Assembly (NCBI RefSeq): GCF_023701485.1
Contig: NZ_JAMQBK010000023.1
Span: 39,302-103,301 of the forward strand
DNA from: Aporhodopirellula aestuarii
GTDB taxonomy: Bacteria > Planctomycetota > Planctomycetia > Pirellulales > Pirellulaceae
DNA: 64,000 bases
Direction: 5' to 3'
Shown here piece after piece: positions 9,004 to 16,724 of the stretch. The notes below the pieces were generated by a model. It saw only the letters and a program-made list of their open reading frames with translations. It searched no databases and had not been told where the DNA came from. A program made the position numbers and the translations under genes. Every line of letters starts with the position of its first letter. Position 1 is the stretch's first letter.

Positions 9004-10259
9004 GAGTTCTGGGGAAGAGGTTGCTGTTGTTTGCCGACTGAGAAGGGCGACATATCCATGAAGGTCGGTTTGTGTTCGATCAAATCCGCCATCGCGGTTG
9101 CGGTTGCGGGGGCGAGGTGGATACCGCTGCGATAATGCCCTGAGGCGACATATACGCGTTCGCTGTTGGGCTGGCGTCCGATGATTGGGAAACCGTCAAA
9201 CGTCATCGGCCGCAAACCCGCCCAACGCTGAATCTCCGGTGCATCGGCAAGATCTTCGCACACGTGTCCGGCGAACTGCCGCAGTTGATCGATCATTTCA
9301 GACGTTGTGTGCTGCGCAAATCCCGCCTCTTCTTCGCAGGATCCGACGAGCACATGCCCGTCTCCACGAAAAACCAAATACCGGTTTCCGATATTGAGTA
9401 CCGACGGGGCGTTAAACCGATCGCTGTGCAAGAGCAGGATTTGGCCACGGACGGGGATCAATGCGTTCTGCAAACGGACCGAAGGAGCGATGTAACCGGT
9501 CGCGGCACCGCCACATAAGATCACCCGATCGGCGAGAATGTCTTCGTGTTGCCAGTTGGAGTCGGTGCCGATGACGACCCGCTGGTCGGACTCATCAATC
9601 GCGGTCACCAATGTGTCGTAAACGAATCGCACACCATCACGAATGCACGCCGCGAGAAGTGCCTTGAGTACGCGTGAAGGTCGAACTTGATGTTCGTCAG
9701 GAACCCACCACGCGGCGAGATCGGGACGCGTCTTCATCCACGGGTTCTCGCTGATCCAGCGGGACAGGCGGGGCAACCGTTCGCCGACTTCCACCCGGGT
9801 GAGTGGCTCACACTCGATGTTGAGTTCTTTCCAGTACGTCGTCATGCCTCCCATCGCGGCGGCTTCTCCCACCGTTTCGGCGAGATAGTATCCACCGCAC
9901 CGCATCAGCCCGACGTCGATACCGGTATCACGAGCAAGCTGCCCCGCCCACTGAGGCCAAATCTGATGGCTGTATCCACGCAGACGGTCGAGTGGATCGG
10001 TGGCGTGTTCGAAATTTGCCGGGGGCAGAATCCCGCTGGCCGTCCACGACGTGGGGCGATTGGTTTGCGGGCTATCGGTCGATGACGTATCGTCGCAGGC
10101 CGTCCCTCGACGTTCGATCACAGTGACCGAATGGCCGCGGCGAGCAAGCTCCCATGCGGTCGACAAACCGATGATACCTCCACCCACAATCGCGATCTCA
10201 TGAGAGTCCTGGGGGGAGCGTTGGGGTGTGCCGATGCTGCTGGTTGGGTCGGGGGTCAT
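9000..10259 (-). CDS. thiO: ThiO-like FAD-dependent glycine oxidase
   Basis: A 419-residue DAO-family flavoprotein. The FAD site is IAIVGGGIIGLSTAWELA at residues 22-39, followed by VTVIER. The C-terminal part has the DAO features of glycine oxidase: RPMTFDGFPIIGRQPN followed by VASGHYRSGIHLAPATA. ThiO oxidises glycine to iminoglycine for the thiazole half of thiamine. No thiS or thiG lies next to it here, so an amino-acid oxidase role outside thiamine synthesis remains possible. An insertion (ACDDTSSTDSPQTNRPTS, residues 53-70) after the FAD motif is unusual. It starts 45 bp after the DUF2064 gene on the same strand and overlaps the downstream Rossmann-like gene. Confidence 0.85.
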   Translation of the reverse strand: MTPDPTSSIGTPQRSPQDSHEIAIVGGGIIGLSTAWELARRGHSVTVIERRGTACDDTSSTDSPQTNRPTSWTASGILPPANFEHATDPLDRLRGYSHQIWPQWAGQLARDTGIDVGLMRCGGYYLAETVGEAAAMGGMTTYWKELNIECEPLTRVEVGERLPRLSRWISENPWMKTRPDLAAWWVPDEHQVRPSRVLKALLAACIRDGVRFVYDTLVTAIDESDQRVVIGTDSNWQHEDILADRVILCGGAATGYIAPSVRLQNALIPVRGQILLLHSDRFNAPSVLNIGNRYLVFRGDGHVLVGSCEEEAGFAQHTTSEMIDQLRQFAGHVCEDLADAPEIQRWAGLRPMTFDGFPIIGRQPNSERVYVASGHYRSGIHLAPATATAMADLIEHKPTFMDMSPFSVGKQQQPLPQNS

Positions 10260-10304
10260 GATCGTTCTGAGGTGTGGAATGGGGATTCCCTATTTGAATC
10301 CCAT

Positions 10305-11159
10305 TTAGGTGAGTTGGATACCTCCCAGATCGTTCAGGAGGCGATGGCCTCTCGCACCGAGGTCTCGAAGTTCATCGACCAACCGTCTCAGATCGTCGGC
10401 GGTATCGACGTCGTGCCGGGGTTCGAGAACGGCGACGCGAAACCCCGCTTTCTTGGCCGCAGCGTGCGTTTGCTCGAACACCGAATCGGTACTCCAGGCG
10501 ATACCATCAAACAAGCTCGCCAGAACCGACGGCGTGACCCTCGTTCCAGGGGTGCGGTGCAATAATCGTTTTCCCGGTCGCAGGCCGATCAGGTAATAAC
10601 CGCCGTCGAAAGCGGGCCCGATCACCATCTCATGATGCTCCAACCGCAACCACGCCTCTTCAACATCGGACTGTGACAGTAGCGGGCAATCCGCGCCGAT
10701 CAGCACACACGACTTATCCCAGGTGAGATTTTCTTGGACGCCCTTTTCGCTGTCACACTCTCCTGGTTCGAAAAGCTGCCCCGCGAACCAATTTTTCATA
10801 CGGTCGCCGAGAGTTCCGGCACCCTGATCGCTTACCTGCCATTGGCCATATGCGCCGTCGGCGACAACGGCGATGAATTGCGCCAAGTGCTGCACCGGAG
10901 CCCCGACGATTTGGCGTTCGTCTCCGGCGACCGACATCTCGGTCAGCAGATGTCGAACGAATCGCTCGTGAACCTTTGCCGCCAGGTCCATTGGGCTAGC
11001 GTCTTCACCTGATTCAGGCGGCTGTTGATTGCTTTTTTCGCTCTGCCGAGGACGCATCGGTTGTGGCGGCAACGACCCCGCCAGCCGCGTCTTTACCTGA
11101 CCGGCTTCCCAGTACTTCGCCATGATCCCGAGCACACGTTGATTCAGTTCAGGAGGCAT
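10305..11159 (-). CDS. DUF2064/TIGR04282-type glycosyltransferase
   Basis: A 284-residue protein with the N-terminal nucleotidyl/glycosyl-transferase A pattern MAKYWEAGQVKTRLAG (compare the family form MAKxPxxGxVKTRL). It also has the metal/nucleotide-binding IGADCPLL and the family motif FDGGYYLIGL. Members are annotated as TIGR04282 glycosyltransferases (some linked to arsenosugar synthesis). The substrate here is unknown. A Pro/Gln-rich insertion (residues 30-55) interrupts the first domain. It is the promoter-proximal gene of the operon with ThiO and the Rossmann-like protein. A small inverted repeat (GGGATTC at 10282 and GAATCCC at 10296) sits in the 45-bp gap to thiO and could lower downstream expression. 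Confidence 0.85.
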   Translation of the reverse strand: MPPELNQRVLGIMAKYWEAGQVKTRLAGSLPPQPMRPRQSEKSNQQPPESGEDASPMDLAAKVHERFVRHLLTEMSVAGDERQIVGAPVQHLAQFIAVVADGAYGQWQVSDQGAGTLGDRMKNWFAGQLFEPGECDSEKGVQENLTWDKSCVLIGADCPLLSQSDVEEAWLRLEHHEMVIGPAFDGGYYLIGLRPGKRLLHRTPGTRVTPSVLASLFDGIAWSTDSVFEQTHAAAKKAGFRVAVLEPRHDVDTADDLRRLVDELRDLGARGHRLLNDLGGIQLT

Positions 11160-11492
11160 CGATGTTGCAGATATCTGTAGAGGAGGCCACGAGCTACCCT
11201 CGCGGTGCAGGGCTGAGCTTACTCACATTGACCTCGCCCACGGTACGGTTGTTGCAACACTGTGCAATCGGGTGTGGTATCCTGCCAATTGCGGTGGAGC
11301 ACCGAAACCCTGGTTGGGAGGGAATTTACGCGCGGGATCCCCCTCATTCGACTAGAAAGTTGCCTTCAAAACGATTAAAAAAACAGCTCCAGCCTAAATC
11401 AGTTTAGCTAGACTGCCTCTATCGGCGGCATCGCAAAATTTCCCGTTGGCTGCCGCAACATTTCTCCGGGCGGGATCACGGTCGGCCTCTCC
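11160..11492. other. Divergent intergenic region (333 bp)
   Basis: This lies between the minus-strand DUF2064 gene and the plus-strand kinase gene, so it should hold promoters for both. I see only weak symmetry (TTGCA at 11252 with TGCAA at 11263, and CTAAA/TTTAG at 11394-11407). No gene is supported. Confidence 0.5.
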
Positions 11493-13004
11493 ATGACTTC
11501 GATTACTTCAGAACGCTTCGTCTCAATGGTTGCCAAGAGCAATCTGATCGACGAGAAAACGCAAGAGCGGTTTCTGAAGAAGGTCTATGACAAGTGCGGC
11601 GGCAAACTGCCGTCGAATCCGCGCAAGCTCGCCACCGCTTTCAAACGGGCCGGGTTACTGACGGATTGGCACATCGAAAAGATTTTCGCGGGTAAGTACC
11701 GCGGCTTCTTTTTGGGTAAATACAAACTGCTCGGCCACATCGGCACCGGCGGGATGAGCAGCGTTTATTTGGCCGAGCATGTCGGGCTGCACGACAAACG
11801 GGCCATCAAAGTGTTGCCCAAAAAACGAGTCCATGACGCCTCCTATCTGGCCCGCTTCATACTCGAAGCCCGGGCGATCGCGTCGCTCAACCACCCCAAC
11901 ATTGTGCTCGCTCACGATATCGATAACGACGGGGACACTCACTATATCGTGATGGAGTACGTCGACGGCATCGACCTGCAGATGCTCGTCCGCCGCGACG
12001 GCCCACTGGACTTTTCGACTGCGGCAGACCTGATTGCGCAAGCCGCCAGGGGCCTCGACCACGCCCACGAACACGGCGTCATTCACCGCGACGTCAAACC
12101 GGCGAACCTGTTGATCGATCAAAATGGACGGCTCCGATTGCTCGACATGGGGCTCGCACTGATGGCCTCGGAAGAAGAGCACTCGCTCACCGTTGCCAAC
12201 AACGAGAACGTCTTGGGCACGGCAGATTACCTTGCCCCCGAGCAAGCACTCAACAGCCACAAGGTCGATCTTCGCGTCGACATCTACGGCCTCGGTTGCA
12301 CGCTGTATTACCTCTTAACAGGCCGACCGCCATTTTCCGACGGCACGTTGGCTCAACGAATCATCAAACATCAAAACGAGATGCCCCGATCGATTCGCGA
12401 ACTGCGTCCCGATTGTCCCGGCGAACTCGAGGGCATGTGCGTCAAGATGCTTCAAAAGGATCCGAAGTATCGCTACCAGACCGCCAAGGAAGTTGCTGAA
12501 GTCTTCGAACGATTCGCTCAACGGGTGCCCAAAGGTGAACCGGTGCGAGTCGGACTCGGCGACGCGCCGGAACCGATCGCGACGCTATCTTCACTGAGCT
12601 TTAACGACAGCAGTTCTGGTGGCACAACCGAGGAAGATGTGCAGCACGACACCGTCACCGGGAAGAACGACGAAACGCTCGCTAGCAGTCGTTCCAAATT
12701 GATCCGTGAACAAGAAGAACTCGCCAGCAGCAGCGGACGGTTGGTGAAAGTCCAATCGCTCGGCCTGCCCAACGAGTCGTCAACAGGTAGTTTGATCGAC
12801 CTCGAAGTCGAATCCGGTTACCAAGACCCCCGTCAGCGCAGACGGGGGGACAACCAAGCGATTATCGACAGCGACACTCAACTGCGCCGGCCGTCAGCAA
12901 ACCAACGGGAACCGATGGATCCGCTCCTGCTAGGAACGATTATCGCATCGCTGTTCGTCGCGGCCCTCGTGCTCGGATATTTCATCGCACGAGTGACCTC
13001 GTAG
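11493..13004 (+). CDS. Tail-anchored serine/threonine protein kinase
   Basis: A Hanks-type kinase domain spans about residues 77-345. It has the glycine loop GTGGMSSVY (84-92), Lys106 in AIKVL, the helix-C Glu125, catalytic HRDVKPANLL (Asp200), APE at 248-250, and the regulatory segment GTADYLAPEQ. The DFG motif is DMG (218-220), a substitution I recall as common in planctomycete kinases, with the metal-binding Asp kept. About 75 N-terminal residues form a small helical domain with no named match. After the kinase comes a Ser/Glu-rich linker of about 130 residues, then one transmembrane helix (LLLGTIIASLFVAALVLGYF, about 480-500) ending four residues from the C-terminus. The catalytic domain should therefore face the cytoplasm with no extracellular sensor. 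It converges on the helicase gene. Confidence 0.95.
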   Translation: MTSITSERFVSMVAKSNLIDEKTQERFLKKVYDKCGGKLPSNPRKLATAFKRAGLLTDWHIEKIFAGKYRGFFLGKYKLLGHIGTGGMSSVYLAEHVGLHDKRAIKVLPKKRVHDASYLARFILEARAIASLNHPNIVLAHDIDNDGDTHYIVMEYVDGIDLQMLVRRDGPLDFSTAADLIAQAARGLDHAHEHGVIHRDVKPANLLIDQNGRLRLLDMGLALMASEEEHSLTVANNENVLGTADYLAPEQALNSHKVDLRVDIYGLGCTLYYLLTGRPPFSDGTLAQRIIKHQNEMPRSIRELRPDCPGELEGMCVKMLQKDPKYRYQTAKEVAEVFERFAQRVPKGEPVRVGLGDAPEPIATLSSLSFNDSSSGGTTEEDVQHDTVTGKNDETLASSRSKLIREQEELASSSGRLVKVQSLGLPNESSTGSLIDLEVESGYQDPRQRRRGDNQAIIDSDTQLRRPSANQREPMDPLLLGTIIASLFVAALVLGYFIARVTS

Positions 13005-13025
13005 TTCCCGTCTATCGATTCCTTG

Positions 13026-15554
13026 TTACGGTTTCGATTTGCGTTTGTTCTTTTTGGGTTTGCCCGCGAACGTTCGCTTGGCTCCGTGAGGACCGCCTTT
13101 GGTGTTCTTGGCACGGAACCCGCCGGGTCGATTACCACCACCGCGTTGGAATCCACCACGTGATCCATCATCGCTGTCGGTATCACGAGCGACTTCGAGA
13201 TTCAAGCGTTTGCCCGAGACCCAAGTCTTGCGGAGCTTTTGATAGATATCAGACGGCATGCCTTCAGGAAGATCGATCGTGCTGAAATCGTCACGGATGT
13301 TGATGGGACCGATGTATTGCCCTTCGATACCGGCCTCATTCGCAACAGCACCCACAATGTTGCCGGGCTTCACACCGTCTTGCCAGCCGACTTCGATGCG
13401 ATAACGAACCATGCCTTCTCGTGGCGGGCCGAGTTGACGCTGTGGTTTACCACTACGCATGTGTGATCCGCCCCGGTCGCCGTCGCCGTAGTGATCTCCC
13501 CGATCGAAACGCCCTTCGCGTTCCGAGCGTGCGGTCGCCGGTCGGTCCTTCATCAGGAACGGACGTCCTCGCAGAGAGATCTCAGCCAAGGCGGCAGCGA
13601 TCATGTCCAGAGGTTTGCCGGATTCTTCGGCGTAGCTGGCGATCAAGTCTTTGAACAGCGTTAGATCCTTTTCTGCGGCCGCTTCGGTGATCTGCTGCCC
13701 GAATCGCTTGACCCGCATCGCGTTAATTTCTTTCGCGGTCGGAATTCCAACGATTTCGATCGGCTGTTTCGTAGCACGTTCGATGTGCCGCAGTTTGGTG
13801 CGTTGAGCGTTCGTCAAAAAGATGATCGCTTCGCCATCGCGTCCGGCCCGGCCGGTGCGACCGACGCGGTGAATGTACGATTCGCTGTCGTGTGGCAAAT
13901 CGAAGTTGAAGACGTGGCTGATGCGTGGCACATCGAGTCCACGGGCGGCGACATCGGTCGCGACGAGAATATCGAGTTTGCCATTCTTGAGTTGGCTGAT
14001 CGTGCGTTCGCGAACCTTCTGCGGCATGTCACCGTTGAGGGCGACGGCCGACAAACCTTCACGCGTGAGACTCTCGGCGACGCTGATCGTCGCGTCCTTT
14101 GTTTTGGTGAAGACGATCACGCCGTCGGTTTCTTCGACTTCGAGCAAACGAACCAGAGCGTCAATTTTGTCACGCGGCGAAACGAAAATCGCTCGTTGAC
14201 GGATCGAGTCCGCTGTCGCCGTTTTCTTTTTGATGGTGATCCGCGCCGGTGACTTCAGGTACTCATCGGCGATGTCACGGATCGGACCAGGCAAGGTCGC
14301 CGAGAACAGTGCGACTTGACGAGTCACTGGTGTTTTTTCAAGGACGAACTGAACATCTTCGAGGAAGCCCATGTTGAGCATCTCGTCGGCTTCGTCGAGC
14401 ACCAAGCAATCGAGCTTGGCCAAATCCAGCGTCCCACGGTTGACGTGATCGATGACGCGGCCGGGCGTCCCCACGACGACTTGAACGCCGCGGCGGAGCT
14501 GCTTGAGTTGCGGTTCGTAATCCTGCCCGCCGTAGATCGCGGCAACAGCGAACCCGGGGATCGTCGCACCATAAGTCGAGAACGACCGGGCGACTTGGAT
14601 CGCGAGTTCGCGAGTCGGCGCGAGCACCAAGACTTGCGGATGGTATTTGCTGGTATCAATCGTCGTCAGGATCGGCAACGCGAACGCGGCCGTTTTCCCG
14701 GTGCCCGTCTGCGATTGAGCCAAGACGTCTCGTCCCTCCAACATGTGAGGGATGATCTCGGCTTGGATGGCTGTCGGCGTGTCGTAGCCCGACTTCGCCA
14801 CCGCGGCAAGAACTTCACTGCGAAGTGGGAAAGCGGCAAAGCCGGCATTCGCTTCGGTTTCGGTTTCCGGATCGATCACGCGTTCGGCTTCGGGTTCCGG
14901 CTTCGCTTTGGCTTTTACTTTGGCCGTGACCACTTTGGCTTCGCTGGTAGCGGGCTCGCTGGCAACCGGTTCGCTGGCGGCGGGTTCCGACACCGACGGT
15001 TCAACGGCAACAGGTTGACTGTCGACGATTGCTGCGGCGGCTTCTTCAGTTTCGGTCACGTTGGTTTCGGTTGTATCGACAACCGTTTCAACAGCCGAGG
15101 CCTCCGCGGTGATGACTTCCGCAGCCACCGCCTCGAGAACCGCAGGTTCTACGACCGCCGGCTCGACAACAACTGGGTCGGCCATAACTGGTTCGGAAAC
15201 AAATGGTTCCTGGGCAACGGGCTCATTGACCGCCGATTCTTCGACCACCGACTCCGCTTCGACGGTTTCATTTGTGGGCTGGGTGGTGGTTGCGGCGTAC
15301 TGGGCCGTTTCGTCGTCATTCAGGTCCGCGGTGGGGGCGGAGCAGACGACTTCGTTATCAAGAGCGGCTGGAGTGGCAAGGCATTCGACGATGGTGTCCT
15401 GCGTGTAGCAGGCCAATAAAGCATCGTGGGTGGCGGGTGCCACATGAACGGACGATTCTTCGAATTGATCGTGTTCAGCGATGAGGATTGGATCGTTCGA
15501 TGGATTCTGTTCAGACAAAACGGGATTCTCAGAGTTTGGAAATTGGCTCGACAT
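13026..15554 (-). CDS. DEAD-box RNA helicase with long acidic N-terminus and DbpA-like RNA-binding domain
   Basis: An 842-residue helicase. The core has the Q motif (YDTPTAIQ), Walker A SQTGTGKT (about 281-288), PTRELA, the DEAD box (387-390), SAT, and HRVGRTGRAGRDG. A DbpA/CsdA-type RNA-binding domain follows (VRYRIEVGWQDGVKPGNIVG and NIRDDFSTIDLPEGM). The last 50 residues are Gly/Arg/Lys-rich and should add non-specific RNA binding. It most likely unwinds rRNA or mRNA structure, as CsdA does in ribosome assembly or cold. The first 240 residues are unusual: low complexity, rich in Val, Glu, Ala and Pro, with repeats of the form V-x-E-P. The ATG at 15554 (MSSQFPN) is preferred. A longer frame would add 43 residues that look like untranslated leader. 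Confidence 0.93.
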   Translation of the reverse strand: MSSQFPNSENPVLSEQNPSNDPILIAEHDQFEESSVHVAPATHDALLACYTQDTIVECLATPAALDNEVVCSAPTADLNDDETAQYAATTTQPTNETVEAESVVEESAVNEPVAQEPFVSEPVMADPVVVEPAVVEPAVLEAVAAEVITAEASAVETVVDTTETNVTETEEAAAAIVDSQPVAVEPSVSEPAASEPVASEPATSEAKVVTAKVKAKAKPEPEAERVIDPETETEANAGFAAFPLRSEVLAAVAKSGYDTPTAIQAEIIPHMLEGRDVLAQSQTGTGKTAAFALPILTTIDTSKYHPQVLVLAPTRELAIQVARSFSTYGATIPGFAVAAIYGGQDYEPQLKQLRRGVQVVVGTPGRVIDHVNRGTLDLAKLDCLVLDEADEMLNMGFLEDVQFVLEKTPVTRQVALFSATLPGPIRDIADEYLKSPARITIKKKTATADSIRQRAIFVSPRDKIDALVRLLEVEETDGVIVFTKTKDATISVAESLTREGLSAVALNGDMPQKVRERTISQLKNGKLDILVATDVAARGLDVPRISHVFNFDLPHDSESYIHRVGRTGRAGRDGEAIIFLTNAQRTKLRHIERATKQPIEIVGIPTAKEINAMRVKRFGQQITEAAAEKDLTLFKDLIASYAEESGKPLDMIAAALAEISLRGRPFLMKDRPATARSEREGRFDRGDHYGDGDRGGSHMRSGKPQRQLGPPREGMVRYRIEVGWQDGVKPGNIVGAVANEAGIEGQYIGPINIRDDFSTIDLPEGMPSDIYQKLRKTWVSGKRLNLEVARDTDSDDGSRGGFQRGGGNRPGGFRAKNTKGGPHGAKRTFAGKPKKNKRKSKP

Positions 15555-16106
15555 GGTAGCTTTTAATGCGCAGATCAACCCCAAAAACCGAGTCACGAAA
15601 CCGGTCGGTTGAGGCGTAGTATGGGTTGGAAGGATGGCGTGGCGAACGAACGCACCGGATACAAGACCGATGCGACGCAACACAGATCGCGACGCTGCTT
15701 TCTCTTCCTGGGCAGCTGACTAGAAAATCAGGCCCGTTGGATGGTTCTTCCACTCGCAAACAGGGTTGCGAGACGAGAACGGTTCAAGACTTGTCGCGTT
15801 ATAGAGCCCGTGAATCAAGGAATTTCCCGCGTGTCGCCGATGGCTCACCCACGGGGTAAGCTGACCGAGGCCAACAACATACGGAAGGTTCCGATCGAAG
15901 TTCTGTGGACCTTCGATGGCTCTTTCGTGGCGGGAGTCTAACCGAAAGGCTCAGTTTGCAACAGGAGAAATCTCGGAAGACTTCTGAGTTTGGACATGTC
16001 ACGGCGGAAAACGGGCGAAGTATCGCCCCAAATTCATTATGGAAACGAGGTCCATTTCACCGCCGGTCACGCGATGTCGGGTCGACATCCACCCCTAATC
16101 AGAGCG
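15555..16106. other. Long non-coding leader region upstream of the helicase
   Basis: This is 550 bp without a supported gene, between the NUDIX stop and the helicase start, both on the minus strand. Short ORFs are present on both strands but lack family features and good ribosome sites. Cold-shock-type helicase genes often have long structured leaders, so a regulatory 5' UTR is possible. I could not identify a specific structure or a known RNA. Confidence 0.4.
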
Positions 16107-16724
16107 TTAGGATTCGTCTGAGAACAATGCGTCCAGGCAGAGCTGGCTCCAAGTTTCGAGGCGATCGTAGCTCTCACGAAGTTCAGCAATCGTGAGAAAT
16201 TCCCCTTCGGCGAGCTCAGGTTCGTTACTCGTCACATGGGGGTGCTCCAGTGTGAAGCGGTGAATCACGCCCAGATGCACCTGACCGACTTCATTGCTCG
16301 GGTCGTACAACAAGCCTTCGCGATCGTCGGTGTAGTCGCACAGAATCGTCACTTCTTCGTCGAGTTCACGCCGCATTCCGGTCACGTAGGGATCTTCGTC
16401 GCCATCGGCGTCCTCACGGCTGATGTGTCCACCGACGCCAATACTCCGCTTGGCATGCAATCTTGTTTCGCCCGAACCACCGCCCCGCGTGTAAGTGAAC
16501 ACACGCACCAAACCGTCCTCCGGATTCGTCCATTGCATGACGACATAAGGAATCAATTGCTTGAAGCTGGGGTCGGATTCCATCGCGGCACGGGGACGAT
16601 ACGAGAGCTGATCGCTCGCCAAAATTGGGACGAGAAAGCGGTCCACATCCACCTCGAACCCTTCCAGGTGTCCGATCGATGCAATTAGGTCAGCGGGCAC
16701 GACCAGAACGTGTTCTTCAGGCAT
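16107..16724 (-). CDS. NUDIX-fold protein with a diverged NUDIX box
   Basis: A 205-residue protein. The central segment GVGGHISREDADGDEDP followed by GMRRELDEEVTI matches the NUDIX box only partly. The RELDEE helix is present, but the loop is expanded by several acidic residues and the usual Gly near the end is Thr. NUDIX enzymes cleave nucleoside diphosphates linked to another moiety, using metals held by the REUxEE helix. The substrate is unknown. Its start overlaps the speA stop by 8 bp, so it is translated after speA from the same mRNA. That hints at a link with arginine/polyamine metabolism but does not prove one. Confidence 0.82.
   Translation of the reverse strand: MPEEHVLVVPADLIASIGHLEGFEVDVDRFLVPILASDQLSYRPRAAMESDPSFKQLIPYVVMQWTNPEDGLVRVFTYTRGGGSGETRLHAKRSIGVGGHISREDADGDEDPYVTGMRRELDEEVTILCDYTDDREGLLYDPSNEVGQVHLGVIHRFTLEHPHVTSNEPELAEGEFLTIAELRESYDRLETWSQLCLDALFSDES

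Noticed and set aside
10282..10302. GGGATTC/GAATCCC as a terminator between DUF2064 and thiO
   Set aside because: The stem has only seven base pairs with no T-run, and the short gap favours co-transcription. Mentioned under the gene only.
14316..15419. 367-codon plus-strand open frame
   Set aside because: It lies antisense to the DEAD-box helicase. Its Phe/Arg/Gly-rich translation is the mirror of the Val/Glu/Pro repeats, with no family motif.
15554..15683. Longer start for the helicase at 15683
   Set aside because: The added 43 residues have no family match, and the ATG at 15554 gives a natural start.
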